A stretch of DNA of 64,000 bases from Blepharisma stoltei (lineage: Eukaryota > Ciliophora > Heterotrichea > Heterotrichida > Blepharismidae), in assembly GCA_914767885.1 (NCBI GenBank), contig CAJZBQ010000009.1, forward strand, positions 496,001 to 560,000. The letters are read 5' to 3'. Positions 18,905-31,239 of this stretch are shown piece after piece (position 1 is the stretch's first letter; each line of letters opens with the position of its first letter). Both the position numbers and the translations under genes were made by a program. Under the pieces are notes generated by a model that saw only the letters and a list, made by a program, of their open reading frames with translations, was not told where the DNA came from and did no database searches.

Positions 18905-21352
18905 ATGGCAAATCAACAAACTATCAAGACTTGGCCAGAATTTTTACGGCTTCAAGGGAGTTATGAAACCAAAATAAACACACTTAGAGCTTCAAATTTA
19001 TCATATATTAACCCTCAAACCCAAAGACCTCTGTAATTTTCTAATTAGTGCATGAGTCGCTTTAGTTGACCCACGCTTTGCATCTGAGTGCTTACATTTT
19101 TTCCACACAATTAAAAATCAAAAACAAGTCACTATTTCTGCGAATATCGCAAAACAAATTCGAAAAGAAGCTCCAGAATCATATATAGGAGCATTAAGTG
19201 CATTAAAAGGGGAAGAAAAAATTCAAAAAATAGTTACAATCCTTAGTATGTTTGTTTCAAAAAGAGCAGATATTGGCTATCACTCTGGGATGAATTTTAT
19301 TGTTGCTGTGCTTTTAGAAGTTTTTAAATTAGAAAGTGACACTTTTGTTATGCTCTGTCATATTATTGAAAAAATTTACCCTGGAGTAAATTATAAATAG
19401 GATTATTTTAGCTGCGAAAGCCGAAAATTAGGACTTCATAGAGAGTTAAGAGTTCTTGTAATGATGGCGTCAAAACTTAGACCAAGATTGGCAGCTACAT
19501 TAAAAGCAGTTTTTAACCCGAAAAACTCAAACACAAAAGAAGATGATTTAACACCATTTGTGAGCACAATTAAAAGAATTGGGTTTTCATGATTTTCAAC
19601 ACTATTTGTTCCTAATGTGCTGCCGTTTGATTTGCTTACTCCCCCCCTCCGTAAGTGAACAAAATCATTAGAAAAATCGCTATTTTTTGCCCAAAAAAAC
19701 CACCCTCGTGAGTGAGCAAAAAATTTTTTAATATATAAATGATAATTATTATAATGAAATCTAAAGCTAATTCTGTTTAATTTTAAACGAATTGCTTTTT
19801 AGAACATAAATTTTACAAATTAAATTAATATTTGTTTTCCAATTTTTGCGAATTAGGATTTTTTTAAATTTCGAAAAAAAAATTTTTTATAAAATTTATA
19901 TATAAATTTTTTTAAAAAAAAAAATTAACCCCCCTCCGTGAGTGAACAAAATTTTTTTGTTCACTCACGGAGGGGGGAGTTAGGATATGAGATAATATGT
20001 TGATCCATGGCTTTGAATTTGTTTTGAAGCTTGCCCTAACTCTGTTAAGCAAGTATGAAAAGTTTTTAAGAAACACAATTAAAGCAGAGACAAAAGCGAT
20101 TTCACTTGAAAATTCAGTTGATTCTTTATTAGTTGCAGGAAATTTAACAAGAATGAAGCTCATGCAGAAATTTGAGAAGCTGCCTATAGAAAAAATGATT
20201 AAGAAAGCAATTGTTAAATCAACATATAAAATCCTGAAAAGAGATGAACTATTAGGTCAAGCTGAAAATTTAGAAAAAAACCACTTGGAAAGGCTTTATA
20301 GACTTAGGCAGTCAAAAATGATACTAAGGAACAGAGGCTTGATTTTTTCTTTTAACGAAGCTCTTGATATATACCAATCTTTTGATCAATTAAACAAAGA
20401 ATTTGTGACTAGAGAAGAATTTGTAAAAATCGCAAAAATGAGATTACAGTGATATCCATCCCATGCATTAAACATTTTTAACACTTTTGACCAAGAAGGA
20501 AATGACTCAATAGAGATAACTCAAATAAAATCAGGCTTAGCAATCCTTACACAATGCTCAATAGATGAAAAATTAACCCTTTGTTTCCAAGCTCATGATA
20601 AAGAGCGCTCTGAACATTTATCCCCAGACGATATTTTTAATTTAATTTCTTGTATTGAAAAGTCATTAGATTACCGCTCAGAATATTTTAAGACACAATC
20701 AACAGGTTTTTTTGAAAGTTTAGATATAAATGATGATGGAAAAATACCATTGGCAGAGTTCATAAGATCTGCAAAGATTGATCCTTCGTGCACTCCTATT
20801 ATTGATTTTATTAATGCAGTAGAATCTAATGAATATATCCAAGTCCCAGAGATGAAAATGGCCCAAATCCACCTAGAAGGGACTTTTAGTGATATTCATT
20901 CTCCGATTACCCCTATTTCTGATGCGTCTCCAATGTCTGATATTTCAGGAATCGATGATCTCCCAAATGAAGAAAATAATTACTATGAGCCAGAAGCTCC
21001 TATTGAAATTCCTCAGATAGAAATTAATGAAAATATAGGAGAGATTGTGGAAGAAGTAAAAAATGATACTCCAAAAATGGAAGAAAAGCAAGAAGACAAG
21101 CCAATTTTTGATTTTGGGTTTGAAAAATTTGATAATGGAGGTATTGATGAAGACCAATATGATACAGTTGTGAGGACTGAGTCTCTGACAGTTGATAATA
21201 AAATACCTATTGAATCTATTGAATATCCTGTTTTACATGAATCTTATGATAGTAAAAGAAAAATTGAACTTCCTGAGCCCGTAATGGTTCCTAAAGAGCC
21301 AAGACCAGGGTGTTCTAGATTATGTACAAGAGAGACTTGCTTAATTTTTTAA
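18905..21352 (+). CDS. TBC-domain Rab GTPase-activating protein with EF-hands
   Basis: Rab-GAP of the TBC1D8/9 type. The catalytic TBC domain spans about residues 50-320. The conserved GYHSGMNFIVAVLL motif (for GYxxxMNxI) and LPFDLLRIWDNML are present, the latter only after removing a MITE. Two mini-introns (19033-19048, 16 nt; 19386-19400, 15 nt) and the 341-bp MITE at 19639-19979 must be removed. EF-hand loops DQEGNDSIEITQ and DINDDGKIPLAE follow, then an acidic tail, then a Cys-containing end RLCTRETCLIF. TGA=Trp at several sites. The expected arginine finger is not obvious in the N-terminal part. Likely acts in membrane trafficking. Confidence 0.9.
19033..19048 (+). other. 16-nt intron
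   Basis: GTAATTTTCTAATTAG; removal continues RPL into AWVALVDPRFASE and skips a TAA. Confidence 0.88.
19386..19400 (+). other. 15-nt intron
   Basis: GTAAATTATAAATAG; removal joins IYPG to DYFSCESRKLG and skips a TAG. Confidence 0.88.
19639..19979. mobile_element. C-rich MITE, family beta, copy 1
   Basis: 341 bp between TTA repeats (19636-19638, 19980-19982). TIR CTCCCCCCCTCCGTAAGTGA inward; a second direct copy of the TIR lies about 60 bp in. The right end is a hairpin formed by an inverted pair of TIRs (19929-19979). Precise loss gives the TBC motif LLRIWDN. Confidence 0.9.
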
Positions 21353-21502
21353 ATTACAAGAATTATAATAAATATGGTATTTATAAGAAAAGTCTCTTTT
21401 AATTTTCTAAATAATATTTAAAATAAAGTATATATTTGCTCTTTGTATTTAAATAGCAGTTCAAAGGGAAATATAACATTTTGCATTATAAATCTAGTAT
21501 AA

Positions 21503-22513
<1,011 letters not shown>

Positions 22514-22893
22514 ATTTAATATTTTTGAAACTAATTTTTGGCCTTCAGAATAATTTTTGATTTGTTGAAAAAACAACTAAGCATATCTTCTTTTAAAACA
22601 AAACTTTGCAGTTCTTGCAATGGATTAGTCAATTTAATTAATAAATTTGCGTTCTTATTTCGTCAAAAAGAAACAGCTAATTTGATAATATTAAAAGCTT
22701 ATAAAAATTTCAAAGATTTTTAAATAAATATCTTTTTATTTCGTTTTTTTTTCTATTTAATTCTCACAATCAACCAACTGTAGATAAAAGTCAGAAGAGA
22801 GACTACGTGGACGGATAGGAGGAGGTTCTAATTTTTATAATCAGGATTTTGCAGAACGCTGTGCAATTCAGATCGTGTGCAAGATGATAGAAG

Positions 22894-23220
22894 ATGAAGA
22901 GATTTTTGATACTGGATTTAAAGTCTTTTCTTTATGAAAATTTGGGCTATGAAACGCTCTTAACGCGTTACTTGGCTTATTGCCGCTGCCCTTCAGTTGA
23001 AGAAGCTGATAGGAAGTTCTACGAAGGCATAGTGATCTTTAAAGGTTATCATCCTTGCAAGAAAGTTCATCAGCTTTATGAGAGACTTGCTCGTCTTAAT
23101 GCTGAAAGTGAAAAAAGCGACAAAATTGCTTTGCATATGCTTTTTGAATATATTACGGATTACAATCATGCAGATTTTCCAAAACTCCATTCTCGATTTC
23201 TGGGTGAGAGAAGTGGATAA
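22894..23220 (+). CDS. Hypothetical protein, 108 aa
   Basis: Not recognised. ATG-started frame MKRFLILDLKSFLYENLGYE to GERSG and TAA. Charged, probably helical, codon use like its neighbours. It sits between the DUF3050 gene and its partial copy. It could be an independent gene or an exon of the following AlkB gene, whose own start is not visible, but I found no frame-keeping join. Confidence 0.5.
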   Translation: MKRFLILDLKSFLYENLGYETLLTRYLAYCRCPSVEEADRKFYEGIVIFKGYHPCKKVHQLYERLARLNAESEKSDKIALHMLFEYITDYNHADFPKLHSRFLGERSG

Positions 23221-23234
23221 ATAACTGAAAAAGA

Positions 23235-23950
23235 AGCTTATAATCAATAAATTTATTCCACATATACATTGGGGGTCTCTTAAAAATTCATTATCTTTTT
23301 GTTAAATATATGAAGTCTTTTCCTAAATCCCTAATTCTTGAACTAATAAATAAAGAAAACTGAGTCTACATCAAGTTTCGCTTGATGCTCATTAATAATT
23401 TTATACTTGAGAATTGGAGCGAAATTGCAAGCTATAGCAATGAGAATTATTCAGAAAATTTTATATCTACTGCACTTGAAGGGCTTGCTAGTGTAAACCC
23501 AAAAACTCAGTATTTTGGAAGATATCTCCAAGTATTTTATGGATTTCATGAAACTTTTCATCATAATTTTTTTTGAAACTAATTTTTGGCCTTTACAATA
23601 ATTTTTGATTTTAAAACATAATAAGCATATCTTCTTTTATAAAACAAAACTTTGCAGTTCTTCCAATGGCTAAGCCAATTTAATGTATTTCGTTAATTCA
23701 TTTAAATTCTTATTTTGTCAAAAAGAAACAGCTAATTGCCATAATATTAATAGCTTATAAAAATTTAAAAGATTTTCGAATAAATATCTTTTTGATTCGA
23801 TTTTTTACTATTTAAATTTATAATCAATAGATTTATTCCACATATGCATTGGGGTTCTCTTAAAAATTCATTAGCTTTTTGTTAAATATATGAAGTCTTT
23901 TCCTAAATCACCAATTCTCAAACTAATAAATAAAGAGAAAAATTCCCCAA
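23235..23950 (+). pseudogene. Partial duplication of the DUF3050 3' region
   Basis: The stretch 23382-23810 repeats about 430 bp of 22310-22740, including [20 protein letters not shown], with frameshifts. It is bracketed by two copies of a further segment (23238-23360 and 23820-23940, ATTCCACATATACATTGG...). The copy has no start and a scrambled end, so it is a relic. Confidence 0.8.
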
Positions 23951-23984
23951 TAATTATAAATATTATTCAATAAGAAATTAAATA

Positions 23985-26900
23985 GCAGAGGCTGAGTAAG
24001 GAGAATTTGATCATAAAACTTTCGAACAAAGTTGAGTTGTTCAAGGGAAACTCAGAACCGTCTCACTTTTTCTCACCTGAGCAAGCATCAAGTAAAATAA
24101 ACCCAAATACAAGCACTCCATGTATTTGTGGCTGCAACTCTCCAATGCTTATGAACAAGAGAAACTCTAATGTAATACCATCGACCCCTAAAGAAAATTT
24201 TCTAGCCCTTTTAAAAGGTTTCCTTGAAGAATCCAGAATGCCAAAGTATAATTTAAAAGTAATCTGTATTATTTATTTAAAGACATAATGATTTGTTCTT
24301 AAACCATAATTTTGTACAAATAAATACGGAGGTCTTTCACTATAATTGGCATTTTTCCTAGAAAATAATAATTCCAGATTCCAATTATGACATATATGAC
24401 CTTTTTCATTGTATATTGAAAGTAAGAAAGCACTTCGGAAGGATCAGTTGGAAGGCAGTTGGAAAAGTACTTGATGCTCAAAATTCAGGTCGGGAACTCA
24501 GAAGATCTCTAAGAGCTTTTTATAAGGATTATTTAGCAGCCTTTGAGAAATGGATTTATGAAAAGGGACCTGTTACAGTCGGCTGCATAGGAACTCAAAT
24601 AGTTGTGACGATCTTAAAGGACTTCTTACCAGGCTGCTCCTCAGCTAGAAAAGAAGCTATATCTCCTAAGGAAACCGAGAGTGCACTAACTTGCGACACC
24701 AGCCACGAAGAGGCTAACGATATCCTCCCTCCAGAGATAGTTGATTTATTAGAAGATTTGATTAAAAAAGTGGAAGAAATAAAGGAAAAAGAAGAAAATG
24801 AAGACAAAACCAAAGCAAATGCCGTCATTGAAGAAGAAATAGCCATAGAAGAAGTTAAAATTGAAGAAAAACCACAAAAAAGACCACATGAAGAGGAGGA
24901 AAGTCAAAAATGTGAAGAAGATGTAGTATTTAAGCAGATGAAAATTGAAGACCATGATAGTCTCCCTGATATTGATGCACCTATTTCATCACCAATTTTT
25001 ATAATAAAAAAAATTGAAGTGAGTCCTGAAAAAGTAAATAAAAATATTGCAAAAAAGCATAAAATAGAAGAAAATTTTGAAGAAAAAACTGATGAAAAAG
25101 CAGAACAGGTAAAAGAAGAGACAAAAGAAGAAAAAAAAGATATCGCAAAACCTAAAAAAGCAAAGAATATCGAAATAGTTAAAGAAGAAAAGCCAGAAAG
25201 CACTCCTACATCTCCCAAAAAAGAAAGCCCAAAGAAACAAAAAGCTAAAAAACATGAAGAAATCCCAGTGTGTAACCCCATGACATCCGAATTTCGCACC
25301 ATCAACCCTGCCGACATCGGTTACCGCACAAACTTCATAAGTCGCTACCTTCCTATTGAAATGCAAGAAAACCACAAGCGTCAAGAAGAACTCCTTGACC
25401 AAGACAAAGAACCAAAACAAGTCAAAGCTGAAAGGGAATCCAAAGCTCATTTCATCAGAAAAAAGCAATCAGCCGTCAACATCAAAAGATGCTGTGGAGT
25501 AACTTACGTTAAACCCACAGAAAGCAAGCAAGAAGGGGTTTCCGAAGAATTTCCACCTTTGCCTCCTCTTGCTTTTCAAGTAGGCACCGTCGACAGACTT
25601 GTCCCCAATGAAGAGCGTCCTGAATATTTTGCATTAGCCCGAGAATTAATAAAAAATTTATTTGAGAACCAAGGAGTTGTCAGGGTGACGGTGCAGCAGT
25701 ATTATACTGAAACTGATTTAAAAAGATATGTATTAGGAGAAATGAAGGATGGAGATGAAGTTTTTGTTGGGGATATGAGAATGATGTGGAGAATGCTCGG
25801 AAAAGACAATTTTGTGACGATTCATTTGCAGATGGATGAGAAATCACTGCTAGCTCCAGCTTTGCCTGGACAAAGAGGAGATGTGCTGTTAGGATTTTTG
25901 GTGAAAAAAGGACTGTGTGGGATGAGATCTGTAAAAAGATGCTTGGGGCTTGACGAACTAGATACTGACCCACTAAATATATACGCAAGCCAAATAAGAC
26001 TGGAATTATACCTACAGAAAAAGGCTTGGAAAATGGCGACTATAAAAACAAGAAAACTTCTATGTTCATTTATATATTTCTGATGACAATAAATAGATTT
26101 CTCCTAATTAATCTTATTATTCTTTAAAGGTAACCAGAGGAATATTTGTATTCATTGCAATAAGTTATATGAATTTGAAGCTTATATTCAGCGTTTTCTA
26201 CTAGACTGAAACGCAGCTCGTGAAAAAATTTATAAAAATAAAAGCATAGAGCCGATGACAGGGATTTATTCATGGAGCAAGTCTTGCAATTGCGTTTTAC
26301 CCCAAACCCACGTCACCCCCACATCTAATTGGACCTATTCCACAGCCCAGCCTCACTCAATTCTTCATAACTGTCCTGTCTGCAAATCTAACTGTACTAC
26401 AGTTCTAAGTTTATATGAAAAAGGTCTTACTGAAATGATGGACTCAAAAAATCCTCCCAATTGGTTCTATTTAATAAACACCCGCGACTCTTTTTCTTAT
26501 GATCTCCACGTCAAAAAAACCATTTTAGAATGAAATGGCAAAAAAATCCTTAAGCGGGAATATTTTTTCAGAAAAAACGATTTGCCTTCAAATTATTATG
26601 ATTGGGAAAAATGGCTTGAAGGAGACTTTGTAAGGGTTGGCGCAGTAAGCTACCAAGGGGCATTTACCCAGGAAGAGCTTCTAAAGCTAGAAGAAAGAGC
26701 AAGAGAGACTGAAAATGACTTCAGAAAAGGCCATTTTTTACAGAATACAGCTCAGCCTTCTTATGGAGCTGGCGGGTCTATTAAAAGAACTAAATTTTTC
26801 TTCGGAACTCGCTATATGTGGACTGCTCTTCAGCTCGCCGAAAGACAATCTCGAGTGGCAGCAGGAGTTAGGGTAGACGTAAGCGACACTCCATATTGAA

Positions 26901-27433
26901 TGAGAAAAGAAATTCTCGAACCTTTAGAAGATTCAGGGATAATTGAAAAAGGCTTCATTAACTCAATTGCTATGAATATTTATCATGATGGAAAAGAAGG
27001 CTTAGCGCAGCATTTTGATGATGCTGTCAGGTTTAAACAGCCAATTTATACAGTAAAACTAGGAAGTGACGCAAGATTGTCATTTGGAAGCCAGTTTTAT
27101 GGGTATTTAAATGGAGCTTTCTGTATACCTTGCCCAAGGGGCGCTGTATGTGTGATGGAGGAATTTTCATATGCGGCGAATTCAGCGAAACATTGTGTGA
27201 GGCCTTGCGATATGAGTGGAAGGTCGATTACGCTAATATTGAGACAGATACACCCGTTTATTATGGAGGAGGCGAGAAGATATGATGTTGAAATTGATTT
27301 GCCGACGTGGATTTCGACACTCTCACTGGAGGATAATGCAGTGCCGTATTATAAGCAGAAAGAGATGGAAGCGAGAAGACTTATGCATGAAGATAGTGAA
27401 GCTGGAAAAAAGCCAGCGACAGGAGGATATTAG
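23985..27433 (+). CDS. AlkB-like Fe(II)/2-oxoglutarate dioxygenase with long acidic N-terminus
   Basis: Oxidative demethylase family. The C-terminal domain (about 26900-27300) has IAMNIYHDG, the iron-binding H and D in LAQHFDDAV, the second His in NSAKHCVRP and the 2OG-binding Arg in SITLILRQI. Upstream lie a Cys-rich segment (NICIHCNKLYEF; NCPVCKSNC) that may bind zinc, a conserved-looking region (RPEYFALARELIKNLFENQG) and a Lys/Glu low-complexity stretch. IESs at 24254-24413 and about 26071-26130 are needed to join the parts. TGA=Trp at 26532 and 26898. The start codon is not seen: the frame opens after a TAG near 23983, so a 5' exon is missing. Known relatives act on m6A or alkylated nucleic acids; the substrate here is unknown. 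Confidence 0.82.
24254..24413. other. TA-bounded IES (160 bp)
   Basis: Joins MPKYNL to LKVRKHFGRISWKAVG. AT-rich with stops. Confidence 0.68.
26071..26130. other. TA-bounded IES (54 or 60 bp)
   Basis: Separates LLCSF from NQRNICIHCNKLYEF. Two right-hand TA choices (26125, 26131) both keep frame. Confidence 0.65.
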
Positions 27434-27806
27434 AGATAAATTATTTAAAGCACTTTTGATTATTTGAATTTTTTGAGTTTATTCTTTATTATAAGAGGAT
27501 TAAAAGGCTATTTAAATATAAAAATTTCTTTAATAGCATTGATTATTGGTTTATAATAAAGTTTTCTCTGGTTTCCCTGATTTCTATGAAATGAATATTA
27601 ATAGATTTATTGATAACATTTAATTAATCTAGAATCATATTATTTTCAACATTTTTCTATTGACACTCTTTATTTTATCCAAATCTATGAATTATCTATT
27701 TCTCACTATTTACCCTTCAGCTTTCTTACCTTAATTCCTTTAAAAACTTAACGCAAATCCTCTTTTCTACTCTTTTCCAATTTAATTTTCAATCAATTCG
27801 AGGAGA
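27434..27806. other. intergenic, AT-rich, nothing recognised
   Basis: 373-bp spacer between the AlkB stop and the PI4K start. No coding frame, repeat or RNA gene seen. Confidence 0.5.
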
Positions 27807-30800
27807 ATGAATAAAATGGACAAATCTATATCAATTAGTACCCCTTTAGTTCCTCCTCCGCCACCCCGCAAACAAGGCTGCATTCGATCAATCTTTCGTC
27901 TTCTATGCTGCTGCTGTGTCAAAAATAGCGTAAAATCTACCTAGTTAAGCATCAGAACTGAAAGGAAAAAATTTTGGGTAAAGATCAGAGACCGTCTTCT
28001 AAAGAAAAAACACTTTGATCAAGTCTATATCACTCTTTTAAATTTATATTCACACCAGCACGTTATATCAGACCTAGAAAAATGCCAAGTCAGCCCAGAT
28101 TTCCGCAAGAAAAAACGTGAAGATTTGGAATTTTACGTCCCACAGCTCTGGTAAATTTATTTATCATAAATTTATTCGGAATATTTCTATATGCAATTAA
28201 ATTATATTTATAATAATAAAACATATTTTTAATATAGTAATTTATTGCTATTTGGATTTCTAGACCACAATGAAGACTTAATCCGTGCTGTTCTTGAGTT
28301 CTGCAAAACTTCTTTTCATTTTTCCCACAGAGTTTACTGATTTTTGAAATCTACCGATTTCAGTTTATTAGATTTGCCTGGAATTGACCCTGACCAGTAA
28401 TAATTTATTCAGCTTAATTGAAAGCGTTGAAAAGGTCTCTCAGGAATCACACCCAATTTACCTTGGAAAAGGCACAGAATTGTTCCAACTTATGGTGAGT
28501 ATGGGGATGGAGTTCAATTTAAACAGCTCAAAAAAGAGCTTTTCTGACATTTTGGAAGAGGAGCCTGAAGATATTGCGATTTTGAGGGATTTAATTCATG
28601 AATACAACTTGACTGGGAAGGTGGAAAGTGATATTCCGGATAAGATAAACCCAAAGTATATTCCTTTGAACCCATTTCCTAAAGGAAACATAGTTGATGG
28701 CTATCATTCTACCCTATGGTTCGTCGAAAAACTTACTCAAATTTCTATAAGAATACTGCACAGTCCTAAAAAGTCAGAAACTCTTAAAGAAGAGCTCAAA
28801 GAACTAAACCAACTCTTACCTGCATGTGCTTATATTCCCTTTAATAATCCTATAGCTAGAAATTGTGCTGTGTTACATATAATTGCTAATGAAGCTAGAG
28901 TTTTCACGACCAAAGAAAGAGCTTTCCAAGTTCGTCGGACCAAATCGCTTTTTGGTCCGACCAAGGCATTGATTTGGTGCAACCAACCGATAAATTCCGA
29001 TCAGAATTTATCGGCCTTACAGCGCCAAACATAGGAAACTTCTATAAGCTCCCCTATAAGATTTGTGTAGAGATTTTCAGGCCTTATGAAGAACTATTAG
29101 TATTAGATCCATCCAAAAGTGCGTCTGCACTAGATAGAAGATCAGCTTCAGTGCCGTCTGTAAGATCTTTTCATCTAACTCCCCCCCATCCTTGATCGAA
29201 CGATTGACTGTAAAAATTCCTAAAAATTGGGGAAATTAACCCCCATCCTTGATCGAACGATTTTCATATCATGCAAATTTTTATATATATAAAAAATATT
29301 AGTTATCAAATGCTTTGGAAGATGTGCCTAATGAAGTTGTTTTCAGAGCTTTGAGACGACAGAAAGCTGCGAAATCAACCATCCGAAGTGATTTAGACAT
29401 TACCTAGGCTTAAAAACTCAATAATCTAATAAAATAGAGATTCTTTAAAATTTTAAAAAAAAAATTAATTTAAATTAAAAATTTATACAGTTTAAAAAGG
29501 GTACTAATAAATCAAAATATTAAAAATTGGTATTTTTATGAAATTATTTCAATTTTTTGCTGTAAAAATAATTATTAAATACTCTTAACCCTCTTATTTA
29601 AAGTAAATAAAAAAAATCTATATATATCTTTTTCATTTTATATATAAAATTTTTTTCCCCAAAAAAATTTTTTTTAACCCCCATCCTTGATCGAACGATG
29701 GCGAGTCGTTCGATCAAGGATGGTGGGGGAGGAGTAAATAAAACAGTGTATTATTTTCTACTTTAATAATCAGACAGCATCTTTAGGTTGTATTTTCCTC
29801 ATTCTTCTCCTTTAACAGAACAAAAAAATATCCAAATTTTAAATGGTTCAATTTGTATAATTTATAAATATAAAGTTTTAATTGCGCTCTACATTTAAAA
29901 ATAGCAATTTCATTGAAATTTATGGCTTTTAAAATTAGTATAATTATTATTTTTGTAAATAAATAATATTTTGTTCAATTTTAAAGGAAACATTTCCTCA
30001 TAATTAAAGACATACGCCGGATTATCAAAAATTTGATAAAATTTGTTGTCAAAATGTATAGAGCCAAATAAAACAGTTATAGAAGAAATCAAATCTGAAA
30101 CTACAGATGACGGCTTTGATGAAATAATTAAAGCAATTCAAAAAGAGTCAGAAACTAATAGAAAACATAGAGAAACAATCGATGTCGCTCGTTCAAGGCC
30201 TCCTGCGCTATCATCTTCTTATATTCATTACGACAGATTAAGCATATTTGGTCAGCCTGGAAACGGAGATTTAGAAGCTGTATACGGAGGTGAAGAAGAA
30301 GATGACCAAACAGACAAAGAAGAGTCTATAGACGAAACCAATAAAAGAGCTATTTTTAAAGAAAGCTTCAAAGAAATGGCCGAAAGAATCAGGTCCAAAT
30401 CGCCTTTTGGCAAGCTGAAGACATGAGATTTATTACACATTATAGTAAAAAGTGGCGACGACCTTAGACAAGAGCAGCTAGCAATGCAGCTCATCTCCTT
30501 TTTCCAACAAACCTGAAGGGAAAAAAAGCTTGATTTGTGGCTTTATGCTTACGATATTATTGCAACTGGAGAAGGCTGTGGGATCTTAGAATGCGTCCCA
30601 GACGCCATCTCTATAGATGGGCTTAAAAAAGACCTCCCAACTGACCAAAAGACCCTTCATCATTTTTTCCAAATGCAGTTCGGCGGTGAAAAAAGCAAGC
30701 GCTCTAAAAGGGCCAAACGAGAATTCATGAAAAGCCTCGCTGGGTATAGCCTTTTATGTTATATTTTACAAATAAAAGATAGGCATAATGGGAATATTCT

Positions 30801-31239
30801 GATTGACAGACATGGACATTTAATTCACATAGATTTCGGCTTCATGTTTAGCAACTCCCCAGGAGGGAACATTAATTTTGAAAAAGCCCCATTTAAGCTG
30901 ACTGATGAGTTTGAAAGGGTGTTAGGAGGCAGAAGGTCTAAGCTGTTTATAGAATTTAGGTCACTTTGTGTGAAAGGGTTTATTGCACTTAAAGAAAAGG
31001 CTGAACAGATTGTGTTGTTGGTAGAAATGATGAGGTTTGGGAGTGGAGCAAGCTTAGGGTGCTTTGTGGGAGGAGAAGAAGTGACAAGAGGGCTGAGAGA
31101 AAGACTGCTGCCTAGAGAGTCGATGTCAGAAGGAGATTGTAAGGAATATATCAATTTGCTGATAGATGAGAGCTTGGATAACTGGACTACAAGATGCTAT
31201 GATAGGTTTCAGTATTGTTGTCAAAATATCTTTTATTAA
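27807..31239 (+). CDS. Phosphatidylinositol 4-kinase (type III beta / Pik1-like)
   Basis: Makes PI4P from phosphatidylinositol, typically at the Golgi. The N-terminus has a Pro and Cys cluster (PPPPPRKQ...CCCC) that could be palmitoylated. A lipid-kinase helical region follows (YVPQLW...HRVYWFLK), then the LPACAYIPF...HIIANEARVFTTKERA region. The catalytic domain has GDDLRQEQLAMQLI, the loop DRHNGNILID and the metal motif HIDFGFMF. Interruptions: introns at 27930-27944 and 28397-28412, a TA-bounded IES at 28152-28232, a hairpin-rich block at about 28933-29045, a MITE at 29179-29734 and a 330-bp IES at 29739-30068. Removing the last two joins RSFHL to NKTVIEEIKSETT. TGA=Trp throughout. Confidence 0.93.
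27930..27944 (+). other. 15-nt intron
   Basis: GTAAAATCTACCTAG; joins VKNS to LSIRTERKKFWVK. Confidence 0.88.
28152..28232. other. TA-bounded IES (81 bp)
   Basis: Joins YVPQLW to YSNLLLFGFLDHNEDL. Confidence 0.68.
28397..28412 (+). other. 16-nt intron
   Basis: GTAATAATTTATTCAG; shifts frame so that GIDPD continues to HLIESVEKVSQESHP. Confidence 0.88.
28933..29045. repeat. Inserted block with two perfect hairpins
   Basis: Interrupts PI4K between TTKERA and PYKICVEIF. Contains GTCGGACCAAA/TTTGGTCCGAC (11-bp stem, 5-6 nt loop) and CCGATAAATTC/GAATTTATCGG (11-bp stem). No TA pair restores frame. AGCT occurs at both margins, but joining there leaves a one-base shift, so the ends are not resolved. 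Confidence 0.6.
29179..29734. mobile_element. C-rich MITE, family alpha, copy 2
   Basis: 556 bp, target TAA on both sides (29176-29178, 29735-29737). Same architecture as 3077-3643: outer TIR CTCCCCCCCATCCTTGATCG, inner direct copy preceded by TTAACCCCC, terminal hairpin on the right. More than 90% similar by eye to copy 1. Confidence 0.9.
29739..30068. other. 330-bp IES with 12-bp direct repeats
   Basis: AAATAAAACAGT occurs at 29736-29747 and 30066-30077, each with an internal TA. Loss of one repeat plus the AT-rich interior restores HLNKTVIEEIK. It begins 5 bp after the preceding MITE. Confidence 0.82.

Noticed and set aside
24595-25468. Several long minus-strand frames rich in Phe and Ser
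   Set aside because: Shadows of the Lys/Glu-rich AlkB N-terminus on the plus strand.
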